Positions 1-7,600 of a stretch of 18,169 nucleotides of DNA are shown here, piece after piece; the first letter of the stretch is position 1; each line of letters starts with the position of its first letter. Under the pieces are notes generated by a model. The model worked only from the letters and a program-made list of their open reading frames with translations. It had not been told where the DNA came from and did not search any database. The position numbers and the translations under genes were made by a program. This DNA comes from Betaproteobacteria bacterium (GTDB lineage Bacteria; Pseudomonadota; Gammaproteobacteria; Burkholderiales; SG8-39), in NCBI GenBank assembly GCA_007280315.1, contig QYQC01000170.1, forward strand, positions 1 through 18,169, given 5' to 3'.

Positions 1-439
1 CCCTAAGTGCGGCGTAGATCGATTCCGGTGTGTCGCGCGCCACTGTCGCGCCGCAGCCGCGGCAATGAATCTGCGCAGCGCGCGCAAACAGCAGCTTCAC
101 GTGATCGTTCAATTCCGTCATGGTGCCGACCGTCGAGCGCGACGTGCGCACCGGATTGGTCTGGTCGATGGCGATGGCGGGCGGAATGCCGTCGATGCGG
201 TCCACCTGCGGCTTGTCCATGCGGTCGAGGAACTGGCGCGCATAGGGCGAGAAGGTCTCGACGTAGCGCCGCTGGCCTTCGGCGTAGAGCGTGTCGAACA
301 CGAGCGAGCTCTTGCCCGAGCCCGATACGCCGGTGACCACCACGAGCTGGTTCAGCGGGATTGCGAGGGAGAGGTTTTTGAGATTGTTCTGGCGCGCGCC
401 GTGAATCTGGATGGCGCTGTCGCCGCTTGCGTCGGACAT
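1..439 (-). CDS. uvrA: UvrA-type excinuclease ATPase, N-terminal part (cut by window edge)
   Basis: Reverse-strand reading from an ATG at 439 stays open to the left edge and gives about 146 residues of the N-terminal ATP-binding region of UvrA, the damage-recognition ATPase of nucleotide excision repair. Visible landmarks are HGARQNNLKNL near residue 13, the Walker A loop GVSGSGKSS at about 37-45, then FDTLYAEGQRRYVE, YARQFLDRMDKPQVDRI, the RSTVGTMTELNDH stretch and a CRGC cysteine pair that begins the first zinc module. The TNPVRTSRSTVGT wording and the RMDKPQVDRIDGIPPAI segment differ from canonical E. coli-like UvrA and resemble the divergent, often very long UvrA homologues of proteobacteria; that sub-assignment is from memory. 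A -10-like TAGAAT lies at 446-451 within a GCATT/AATGC dyad, very close to the ATG, and no clear Shine-Dalgarno is seen, so the mRNA may be nearly leaderless. The gene lies downstream of the large secreted-protein gene on the same strand with a 70-bp gap. Confidence 0.9.
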   Translation of the reverse strand, partial: MSDASGDSAIQIHGARQNNLKNLSLAIPLNQLVVVTGVSGSGKSSLVFDTLYAEGQRRYVETFSPYARQFLDRMDKPQVDRIDGIPPAIAIDQTNPVRTSRSTVGTMTELNDHVKLLFARAAQIHCRGCGATVARDTPESIYAALR

Positions 440-509
440 TGACGCATTCTAATGCATGAAAACGAGAGAGCGGGCGTCTATCCGTCCGTCCTGTGATAGG
501 TAACCCTGC

Positions 510-3500
510 TCATGGCTTATTCACCCAGAATCCAAGCCCGGGCCCGAGCGTCTTGCCGGTCGTCGTGAAGTCGAGATAACCCTTACCGGTGATGTAATCC
601 CCGAGCGCAGTGCCGCCTTTTGCGGCGAGGCTGGGTGCGTAAAAGTACCAATTCGTTTGGACGGCATCCCAGGACCAGAGTGTTGTAAAAGGCGTCGCCG
701 CGCCGGCGAGCGCGTTGAACTGACTTGGTGAATTGCTCTCACCTGTTGCGATCAGGTTCCAGCCGGAGGCCATTCCCTGGAACGATGAAGAGGATACTGC
801 CGTGCTACTTGGAAGCGGTGCGGTGAACGCGATTTTCGCGTTGACCCAGAAGCCCTCACCGCCACTGATCGCGGCGAGCACATCGTAGCCTTTGCTTGCG
901 GCATAGTCCGCCAGCGCCTGGCCGGCAAGGGACGGAGTATAAAACGCCCATTTCGCTTTGCCGGCAATCCATTTCCAAACCGTCAATACCTTCGCCGTAT
1001 CGCCGAGGATCGCAGTTACATCCAGCGCTGAATTGACGCCGTTGCCGAGGAGGTTCCAGCCTTGAACCAGATTCAGTAACACCGGAGCGGTCGCCGCAGG
1101 CGTAAATGCGGTCAGGTAAATTGCCGACGTCTGCGACGGGGTGGACGAGGTGACCGAGGACTGGAAGTCGAGCAGCACAACGCTCGCGAACCCGCTCCTG
1201 TTCGTGTCGAACACCATGGGCTCGTAGGAGCAGTTGCTGCATTTTGACGCGGACAGGAAATCCGCGGGCGTGAGCGGGCCGGAGGGACCTTGTGGGATCC
1301 ACGGGGTAAAGTGGCCTGCGCCGTCATTCACGTAAGCGCTATGCACAATCAGATTGGTGATCGAAGTTCCGCCCAATTGGCTGACGATGTCCAGCGTGCC
1401 GTCGCCATTGATATCGAGTAGGCGATAGTGACTGGGACCCATGTTCGCGACGGTCGCGCCAAAGTCCTTGAACCCTTGTTCGTACTTTCCCAGTGCCTCC
1501 AGGGTGATGTCGGTGAACTGGAAATTGCCGTCATTCCGAAGCAGTTCGACATACCACTTTCCCGCGCCCTCCCATTGCACCAACAGGTCGACGCGGCCGT
1601 CGCCGTTAAAATCACCGGCGACGATCTGCGAGCAGCCAAGTCCGGCGAACACGGGCGGCGGCGGATCGTATCCATATTCGATGCTCGCGATCGCATCGGG
1701 GATGCTTACGCGGCCACGCTCGACGAATCTTCCGTCCGTCCCGAGCTTGTGAATGCGGACGGTTCTCCTGCCGTTGGGGCCGCGGTCCGGAGTGCTGTAG
1801 GTTCCCGTAATTACCTCGGCCTTGCCATCACCGTCCAGATCGGCCAGCCCTGCGCATCCGGTTGGCTGGTATTCGAAGTTGGGAAACGCCAGATCGCCGG
1901 GGCGCTGCGTGTCTGGCATCCACCGGATCTCCGGCGGAAGTGCACTTGTCGCGTCGCTGAAATTTCCCCTGCCATCGCCGTAGAGCAACTTGATGCCGTT
2001 TACCTTTACCAATGTGGTGCCCCCTGCGTTCACCAGCACATCGAGATTTCCGTCGCCATTGGCGTCACCCATTCCACCCATGTGGTTAAACGCCGACGCA
2101 TTTGAGTTGATTTGAGCTGTGGCGTCCTTGTATTTGCCACTCGGCTGGCTCAACAGCAGCGTGTTGTAGAAGCCTGAGTCTGGAAGACCTTCTGCCACCG
2201 CAAACTCGGCGCCGGTGGAGAGAATGAATACATCGGGCCGGCCGTCGTTGTTGACGTCGCCAATCAGGATCTGGGTGGCGTTCCAAGTCAAGGGTGGTGC
2301 CCCTTCCATGACGTCGGCGGTACCGTCATAGAAGGTACCGTCGCCACGGTTGAGCCAGATGGCGATCGGCAGTTTCGGCAAGTGTTGCGCAAAAGCGGGC
2401 GCCACGACGATGTCCAGGTAGCCGTCGCCGTTGAAGTCGGCGAATTCAAACGAGCGCGGTGCGAGATACGCAGTCTCGAAATTGGGCAACACGCGCGGAC
2501 CCGGAGGAATCACCGACACCGGCGTCGTAATCATGGAACGCGACTGCGGGATCTGATAAGTCATCTGCGGGGGCGTGCGCACCAGGGGAATCGCCGGAGT
2601 GATGTGGTTCGAGGCGATCGAAGACGCACCTGTGCCCAGCACATTCGCAGCGACAACCGTGAAGGTATAGTCCGTGCCGTTGGCAAGCCCGGTGATCTTG
2701 TGACTGAGGCTTGTGCTGCCGGCGTTGCTGTCCACGCCGCCCGCCGGGCTCGAAGTCACTGTGTAGCCCGTGATCGCGCTGCCGCCATTGCTGGCCGGGG
2801 GAGCGAAGGTCACGAGGGCCAGGGCGTTGCCCGCGGTGGCGATGGCGTTTGCCGGTGATCCGGGGAGCGTCGCGGGGGTCACGGCGGCGGACAGCGCCGC
2901 AGGCGCGCCCGCGCCCGCGGTATTGGCGGCGGTGACTGCGAAGGTGTAGGCGGTCCCGTTGGCGAGGCCGGTGATGACATGGCTTAGACTGGCGCTGCCG
3001 GCATTGACGTCCACGCCACCTGGTGGTCTTGACGTCACCGTGTATCCGCTAATCGTCGATGCGCCGGTATCGGTAGGTGCGGCAAACGTCACCGTGGCCT
3101 GACCATTGCCCCCAGTCACTGAAACGATGGCCGGTGCGCCGGGTGTACCCGGTATTGGCGCGACGATCGTCAACGCTGCGTTGGCTGGCGCAGCACTCCA
3201 CACTTCCGACGTGGCGAGCGGCTGCGCGTTGAAAGTATAGGTCCCAGGGGCATTGGAGGACACGACGTCGATCGAGATCGCGCAGGACCCGTTGGCGGGG
3301 ATCACGGTGCCCCGGCCGAGAAACTCAACTAACGGCTGGTGTGCCGGCGGCTGGTCGCCCGGGCTGGACCAGATGCCACCGCCGCAGCTACTGGCCGGGC
3401 TCGGGCTCGCCGCGGTCTTGATCCCGGCTGGCAGGTTCACGTTAATGAATGAAGGGGTCAAGAACACACTATTGGGATTCGCAAACGTCAATGTCAGCGT

Positions 3501-3998
3501 GGACACGCCTGTGACAGAGTAAATACTGTTCGGGCTGAAGACGGCGGTCACCGTCGGCGCGAGGAGCGCGGTGCCCGTCGCCACCAGGTTGAGTGTGAAC
3601 GGTCCGTCGCCACTGTCGTTCCCCACCACCAGCGACCCGGAGGCGGTCCCGGCAGCCGTCGGCATGAACCTCAATCCTATGTTGCCGCTGCAAGCGGCGC
3701 CGGCCGCCAGTGAACTCCCGCAGGTATTCCATTGCAGGGTGAAAGGCCCAGTAGTCGAAAAACTCGTCAGATTGACCAGTGACGTGCCGTTATTTCTTAT
3801 CTGCAACGTAATATCGTAGTAGCTGCCGACTGATACCGGCGGACTCAACGTATACGGATTGCTCGCGTTTACTTCATTCAGAGCGGCGAATGAAGCAGGC
3901 GACAGAATGAGCAGCGCGAGAAACATGCCGGTTCGGCGCATGCGCTTCCTTGCATTCGCCAAAAGGAACATTTCGATTGTACTTTCGCACGAATGCAT
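510..3998 (-). CDS. Large secreted FG-GAP/VCBS-repeat protein with fibronectin III domains and a C-terminal tandem WNL module
   Basis: A 1162-residue exported protein of unknown specific role, probably cell-surface or extracellular. Order of parts, with rough residue numbers: signal peptide (MRRTG then a hydrophobic core ending SPASFA, about 20-38); choice-of-anchor D-like beta domain (about 40-145); a second Ig-like domain with a FANPNSV segment (about 146-280); two fibronectin type III domains, each with a GLANGT(A/D)YTF motif (about 285-470); an FG-GAP/VCBS propeller-like region with six calcium-binding-type motifs such as DFNGDGYLD, DVNNDGRPD, DANGDGNLD, DLDGDGKAE, DFNGDGRVD and DINGDGTLD (about 510-870); and a tandem module from about 974 to the end, closing in GFWVNKP. 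The ATG at 3998 is chosen because GGGAGGAGG lies six bases before it. An in-frame ATG at 3941, with AAGGA upstream, gives a more typical signal peptide and is the main alternative; an upstream start at 4061 has no support. The C-terminal module recurs in the protein at the right edge. FG-GAP and FnIII domains often mediate adhesion or polysaccharide contact; here that is inference. Confidence 0.9.
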   Translation of the reverse strand: MHSCESTIEMFLLANARKRMRRTGMFLALLILSPASFAALNEVNASNPYTLSPPVSVGSYYDITLQIRNNGTSLVNLTSFSTTGPFTLQWNTCGSSLAAGAACSGNIGLRFMPTAAGTASGSLVVGNDSGDGPFTLNLVATGTALLAPTVTAVFSPNSIYSVTGVSTLTLTFANPNSVFLTPSFINVNLPAGIKTAASPSPASSCGGGIWSSPGDQPPAHQPLVEFLGRGTVIPANGSCAISIDVVSSNAPGTYTFNAQPLATSEVWSAAPANAALTIVAPIPGTPGAPAIVSVTGGNGQATVTFAAPTDTGASTISGYTVTSRPPGGVDVNAGSASLSHVITGLANGTAYTFAVTAANTAGAGAPAALSAAVTPATLPGSPANAIATAGNALALVTFAPPASNGGSAITGYTVTSSPAGGVDSNAGSTSLSHKITGLANGTDYTFTVVAANVLGTGASSIASNHITPAIPLVRTPPQMTYQIPQSRSMITTPVSVIPPGPRVLPNFETAYLAPRSFEFADFNGDGYLDIVVAPAFAQHLPKLPIAIWLNRGDGTFYDGTADVMEGAPPLTWNATQILIGDVNNDGRPDVFILSTGAEFAVAEGLPDSGFYNTLLLSQPSGKYKDATAQINSNASAFNHMGGMGDANGDGNLDVLVNAGGTTLVKVNGIKLLYGDGRGNFSDATSALPPEIRWMPDTQRPGDLAFPNFEYQPTGCAGLADLDGDGKAEVITGTYSTPDRGPNGRRTVRIHKLGTDGRFVERGRVSIPDAIASIEYGYDPPPPVFAGLGCSQIVAGDFNGDGRVDLLVQWEGAGKWYVELLRNDGNFQFTDITLEALGKYEQGFKDFGATVANMGPSHYRLLDINGDGTLDIVSQLGGTSITNLIVHSAYVNDGAGHFTPWIPQGPSGPLTPADFLSASKCSNCSYEPMVFDTNRSGFASVVLLDFQSSVTSSTPSQTSAIYLTAFTPAATAPVLLNLVQGWNLLGNGVNSALDVTAILGDTAKVLTVWKWIAGKAKWAFYTPSLAGQALADYAASKGYDVLAAISGGEGFWVNAKIAFTAPLPSSTAVSSSSFQGMASGWNLIATGESNSPSQFNALAGAATPFTTLWSWDAVQTNWYFYAPSLAAKGGTALGDYITGKGYLDFTTTGKTLGPGLGFWVNKP
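2661..3060 (-). repeat. Direct DNA repeat encoding the two fibronectin III domains
   Basis: Stretches 2661-2783 and 2940-3060 are strongly similar over about 120 bp (the GLANGT...TF and YTVTS...GGVD codons). This indicates recent tandem duplication of one FnIII exon-sized unit inside the large secreted-protein gene. Similarity was judged by eye. Confidence 0.75.
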
Positions 3999-4323
3999 TT
4001 GAGCCTCCTCCCGATTCCCGAATCGATCGTGCGATGCGGTGTTATTGTCGCGACTGCCCATCCTATCAATTTGCCGCTTCCCATGGTAGGAAAGGCGTTT
4101 ATCGGCCTTCCTCCGCTACCTCAGGGAGCCATTCGTGGGCGGCAGTTCACTAGGTCGCCGGCGTGCCCGGACAACGGACCCTCGCAGATTGCGCGCAGGA
4201 AAAATCCGTGTGCATGTAGCCACGCCGGTCCGATGGCGCTCCGGCGCGGGGGGCGGTTCGGTCGGGCCCGCATTGGAGGCAAGTCAAATGGACGGCTGAT
4301 GCTTGATGCGATAGCATCCAGCG
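3999..4323. other. Divergent intergenic region between the large secreted protein and the antitoxin gene
   Basis: About 325 bp with no convincing gene. It should hold the promoter of the leftward secreted-protein gene; the only candidate noticed is a weak reverse-strand TTGATA followed 17 bp later by AATAAC (about 4044-4072). A short dyad, CGATTC-CC-GAATCG, lies around 4011-4025, just upstream of the strong ribosome binding site of that gene. Near the rightward gene there is a dyad at 4295-4322 listed separately. The rest shows nothing recognisable. Confidence 0.5.
4295..4322. promoter_or_regulatory. Imperfect dyad just upstream of the VapB-type gene, possible operator
   Basis: GCTGATGC at 4295-4302 pairs with GCATCCAGC at 4314-4322 with one bulged base, giving an inverted repeat immediately in front of the ATG at 4324. 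Ribbon-helix-helix antitoxins commonly repress their own promoter through such dyads, so this is a plausible autoregulatory site. It could equally be a chance repeat; no good -35/-10 pair was found around it. Confidence 0.3.
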
Positions 4324-4563
4324 ATGCGTACCACTCTCGACATCGAAGAAGACGTGCTGTTTGCGGCCAAGGATCTGGCGCGGCGGGAAAAGAAGACTGT
4401 CGGGCAGGTCATTTCCGAACTGGCCCGCAAAGGACTCGCCGGAGCGGAGCCATTCAGCGCACATGAAGGGATGGCGATTTGCGGCTTCCGGCCATTTCGC
4501 AAAGAGGGACGGATCGTCAGCAACGCGCTGATCAACAGGTTGCGCGAGGACGGCGAGTACTAG
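4324..4563 (+). CDS. VapB-family ribbon-helix-helix antitoxin without a toxin partner
   Basis: A 79-residue protein. Residues 1-45 (MRTTLDIEEDVLFAAKDLA then REKKTVGQVISELARKGL) have the strand-helix-helix form of ribbon-helix-helix antitoxins of the VapB/CopG type, which bind operator DNA as dimers. The C-terminal part, GFRPF followed by GRIVSNALINRLRED, matches the tail that in VapB proteins wraps around the VapC PIN-domain toxin. In a normal module vapC would start within a few bases of the stop. Here the next gene, 10 bp downstream, encodes a secreted LVIVD-repeat protein with no PIN-domain residues, and nothing PIN-like lies upstream. The ATG at 4324 has no clear Shine-Dalgarno but is the only start that keeps the MRTTLDI N-terminus intact. 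It is therefore an orphan antitoxin, either a relic or one acting on a toxin encoded elsewhere. Confidence 0.8.
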   Translation: MRTTLDIEEDVLFAAKDLARREKKTVGQVISELARKGLAGAEPFSAHEGMAICGFRPFRKEGRIVSNALINRLREDGEY

Positions 4564-4573
4564 GCGGCGGCGG

Positions 4574-5968
4574 ATGTCTTTGCTGCGCGACCCCAATGTG
4601 TTTCGCTGCAGCGCACCCGCAGGTGTTCGCCGTCTGGCCTGTACTGTCCTGCTGGCAACCTGCGCCGCCGCATCAGCGCAGGCGCCGGACCGGGCGGAAA
4701 AGCTCAACATGGAGTTGGTCGGGCATCACGATCTGCAGGGCCGCAGCGCCTATCAACCGCTGGTGCATGCGCAGGGCGGGCGCTGGATTGCCTACGTCGG
4801 TCTGCATGGCGGCAATCTGCCAAACGCACTCAGCGGAAACAGCGAGCACAGCGGCACGGCGATCCTCGATGTGACCGATCCGCAGCGACCGAAAATGCTG
4901 TCGCATATTCCGGGCGCGCCCGGCGGCGGTGCGCAGATGGTGCGCGTGTGCAACGGGTCCGAACTGCCGCGCGCGGACAAAAAAAGCGTGTACCTGCTGC
5001 GCACCTTCGGCAACACGGCGCACGAAGTGTGGAATGTCACCGATCCGGCCAGGCCGGCGCTGCTGGTCACAGTGGCTAGCGGGCTCCATGGCACGCACAA
5101 GAGCTGGTGGGAATGTGACAGCGGCATTGCCTATCTGGTTTCCGGTGTTCCCGGCTGGCGCACCTCGCGCATGACCCAGATCTACGATCTAGCCGATCCG
5201 GCGAAACCGGTGTTCATGCGCAACTTCGGTCTGCCCGGACAGCAGCCTGGCGCGGCCGGGCCGGTGCCGACCGAACTGCACGGACCGATTTCCACAGGAC
5301 CCAGGGGGAAGCGCGTCTACTTCGCTTACGGCACCAGCAGCTACGGCATCCTGCAGATCGTGGATCGCGACAAGCTCTTGAACGGCCCGAAGGCGCCCAC
5401 GCCGGAAAACCTGCTGTATCCACAGAGGGGCCGGCTCGATCTTGAGCGGGACGCCGGCGCGCATACCGCGTTCCCGCTGACGGGCATGGAGGTCGCGGGA
5501 AAGCCGGGCGAAACGCACGATTTCGTCGTGGTCACCAGCGAGTCGCTGGCCGAGGGCTGCCGCGAGCCGCGGCAGAAAGCGTGGATGGTGGATGTGGGCG
5601 CAGAGGCCAGACCGCAGATAGTGGCGAACTGGACCGTGGATGAGGCGGGCGGCGATTTCTGCCGCCGCGGCGGGCGCTTCGGCACCCATTCGTCGAACGA
5701 AAGCTTCAGCCCCATCTATTACAAGCGCATCGTGTTCTTCGCCCACTTCAACGCCGGCGTGCGCGCGGTGGACATCCGCGATCCGGCTCAGCCGAAGGAA
5801 ATCGGCTATTACATTCCTGCTGTCCGCGGCAGCGGCGTGACTTACACCAACAACGTCGAAGTCGACGACCGAGGCTACATCTATATTGTCGATCGCGCCC
5901 GCGGCGGCATGCACATCCTCGAACTCACCGGGCCGGCCCGCGCGATCGCGGCATTCGGACACCATTGA
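4574..5968 (+). CDS. Secreted LVIVD-repeat (beta-propeller-like) protein
   Basis: A 464-residue exported protein. The N-terminus has a basic region, a hydrophobic core (ACTVLLATCAAASAQA) and probable cleavage after AQA near residue 36. The mature part carries repeated units of LVIVD type: TAILDVTDPQRPKMLSHI, EVWNVTDPARPALL, QIYDLADPAKPVFM, VRAVDIRDPAQPKEIGYY and a final YIVDRARGGMHILEL. Such repeats form beta-propellers in bacterial and archaeal surface or periplasmic proteins; no enzymatic activity is established for the family and I propose none. Conserved-looking histidines occur in HGTHKSWWECD and TELHGPIS. The ATG at 4574 follows AGGCGG closely and sits 10 bp after the antitoxin stop, so the two genes are probably cotranscribed. 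Base composition resembles the neighbours. Confidence 0.85.
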   Translation: MSLLRDPNVFRCSAPAGVRRLACTVLLATCAAASAQAPDRAEKLNMELVGHHDLQGRSAYQPLVHAQGGRWIAYVGLHGGNLPNALSGNSEHSGTAILDVTDPQRPKMLSHIPGAPGGGAQMVRVCNGSELPRADKKSVYLLRTFGNTAHEVWNVTDPARPALLVTVASGLHGTHKSWWECDSGIAYLVSGVPGWRTSRMTQIYDLADPAKPVFMRNFGLPGQQPGAAGPVPTELHGPISTGPRGKRVYFAYGTSSYGILQIVDRDKLLNGPKAPTPENLLYPQRGRLDLERDAGAHTAFPLTGMEVAGKPGETHDFVVVTSESLAEGCREPRQKAWMVDVGAEARPQIVANWTVDEAGGDFCRRGGRFGTHSSNESFSPIYYKRIVFFAHFNAGVRAVDIRDPAQPKEIGYYIPAVRGSGVTYTNNVEVDDRGYIYIVDRARGGMHILELTGPARAIAAFGHH

Positions 5969-6078
5969 GTCCTGACGTCTGCCCATGGCGCGAGCTCGCC
6001 GCGTGGATAGGCGTACACTGGCGGGCGCGTTAGGCCGCGCCACCGGGCTCCCAGGCGATTGAACAAAATTGGAATTCC

Positions 6079-6657
6079 ATGAATGACAAGATACGCGACC
6101 TGCTCAATCAGATCGCCGCGTTAGAAGGCCAATTGGAGACGACGCTGCACGAGCAGGAGAGCCGCATCGTGTTCCAATTGAAAGGCAAGCGCGTCGAGTT
6201 CGAACAGGATGTGCGCGTGGCGCACCGCAAGCTCAAGCGCCATTTCCTGCGCTGGCTGGTGACTGACCGGCCGCAGAACCTGATCACCGGCCCGGTCATT
6301 TACTTCATGGTGATCCCGATGGCGCTGCTCGACCTCACGGTCACGCTCTATCAGGCATTCAGCTTTCCGATCTACCGCATCGCCAAGGTACCGCGCGCCG
6401 ACTACATCGTGTTCGACCGCCACCAGCTCGGCTATCTCAACTTCTACGAACGACTTCATTGCGAGTACTGCGCCTACGCCAGCGGGCTGCTTGCCTACAT
6501 TTCCGAAATCGTCTCGCGTACCGAGCAGTATTTTTGCCCGATCAAGCACGCGCGCAAGGTGCTGGGCACCAACGCGAGGTACGCCAGGTATCTGGATTAC
6601 GGCGACGCCGAGGACTACCATGGCCGGCTGGAGCAGTTCCGCCGGGCGCTGAAGTAG
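6079..6657 (+). CDS. Conserved hypothetical protein with N-terminal coiled coil, one membrane segment and a cysteine cluster
   Basis: A 192-residue protein I cannot assign to a named family, though it looks like a conserved proteobacterial protein. Residues 1-55 are charged and helical (DLLNQIAALEGQLETTLHE) and could form a coiled coil. Residues about 68-94 (from LITGPVIYFMVIPMALLDL onward) form one long or hairpin membrane segment. The C-terminal half is rich in aromatic residues and carries Cys128-X2-Cys131 (HCEYCAY) and Cys153 followed by His157 (FCPIKH), an arrangement that could bind a metal or form a disulfide. GGAA lies a few bases before the ATG at 6079. It is the last gene of the plus-strand group, 110 bp after the LVIVD gene, and convergent with the ABC exporter. 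Confidence 0.75.
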   Translation: MNDKIRDLLNQIAALEGQLETTLHEQESRIVFQLKGKRVEFEQDVRVAHRKLKRHFLRWLVTDRPQNLITGPVIYFMVIPMALLDLTVTLYQAFSFPIYRIAKVPRADYIVFDRHQLGYLNFYERLHCEYCAYASGLLAYISEIVSRTEQYFCPIKHARKVLGTNARYARYLDYGDAEDYHGRLEQFRRALK

Positions 6658-6838
6658 AGCTGCGTCTCCCGGCGCTCGGCCGGAACGGTGGAAGTCGGTG
6701 CCGAAGCGTTCTGCGCGAACGGCGTCGTATCGCCTATGAGCACATCCCGGTGACCACCGGCGGCGACCGGCAGCCAGGGAAGCGAGAAAGCTGCGCGAGG
6801 CGCAAATGCGGCGCGTCCGCCGCCCGCCGCGTCCGCCA

Positions 6839-7600
6839 CTAATTCTTCAGATGGTAGCCGGTGCGGAAGATCCACCACACCGCCGCAAGGCAGGCACCCA
6901 TGAAGGCGAGGGTCGCGCCCAGGCTGACGGCCACACTGACATCGGCAATGCCGTAGAAGCTCCAGCGGAAGCCGCTGATCAGATACACCACCGGATTGAA
7001 CAGGGTAATTTTCTGCCACAGCGGCGGCAGCATGCTGATCGAATAGAAGCTGCCGCCCAGAAAAGTGAGCGGCGTGACGATCATCAGCGGGATGATCTGC
7101 AGTTTTTCGAAGCCGTCCGCCCAGATGCCGATGATGAAGCCGAACAGGCTGAAGGTGATCGCGGTGAGGGTAAGAAAGCAGATCATCCACAGCGGATGCG
7201 CGATCTGGTAATCGACGAACAGGCGCGCCGTCGCCAGGATCAGCACGCCCAGCATCACCGACTTGGTCGCCGCGGCGCCGACGTAGCCGATCACGACCTC
7301 AATGAAAGACACCGGCGCGGACAGCAGTTCGTAGATCGTGCCCGACCACTTCGGCATATAGATGCCGAAGGAGGCGTTGGAAATGCTCTCGTTCAGGAGT
7401 GCCAGCATGATCAGTCCGGGAATGATGAAGGCGCCGTAGCTGACGCCCTCGATGTCGCCCATGCGCGCACCGATCGCCGCGCCGAACACCACGAAGTACA
7501 GCGATGTCGAGAGCACCGGCGAGGCGATGCTCTGCATCAGCGTGCGAAAGGTGCGCGCCATCTCGAAGGTGTAGATGGCGCGGATGGCGTAGCCGTTCAT
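6839..7600 (-). CDS. ABC-2 type transporter permease (YadH-like)
   Basis: A 253-residue integral membrane protein with about six hydrophobic segments, typical in length and pattern for single-polypeptide ABC-2 exporters. Diagnostic stretches are FEMARTFRTLMQSIASPVL at the N-terminus, the long LYFVVFGAAIG segment, GFIIGIWADGFEKLQII followed by PLTFLGGSFYSISMLPP, and FNPVVYLISGFRWSFYG near residue 205. This is the permease of the YadGH-like class. Its ATG at 7600 overlaps the stop of the ATPase gene by four bases (ATGA), so translation is coupled and the two form one exporter, probably working as a 2+2 complex. Family members export drugs, polysaccharide or lipid-linked compounds; the substrate here is unknown. 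Confidence 0.9.
   Translation of the reverse strand: MNGYAIRAIYTFEMARTFRTLMQSIASPVLSTSLYFVVFGAAIGARMGDIEGVSYGAFIIPGLIMLALLNESISNASFGIYMPKWSGTIYELLSAPVSFIEVVIGYVGAAATKSVMLGVLILATARLFVDYQIAHPLWMICFLTLTAITFSLFGFIIGIWADGFEKLQIIPLMIVTPLTFLGGSFYSISMLPPLWQKITLFNPVVYLISGFRWSFYGIADVSVAVSLGATLAFMGACLAAVWWIFRTGYHLKN

Noticed and set aside
3999..4061. An upstream in-frame start for the large secreted protein at 4061
   Set aside because: It would add 21 hydrophilic residues before the signal peptide, whereas a strong Shine-Dalgarno directly precedes 3998.
5189..6043. A 284-codon minus-strand frame opposite the LVIVD gene
   Set aside because: It is antisense to a gene with clear repeats and a signal peptide and shows no coherent domain.
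6720..6780. Short palindrome CCGGTGACCACCGG after the 192-residue protein gene as a terminator
   Set aside because: Six-base arms with a two-base loop and no T-run do not support an intrinsic terminator.
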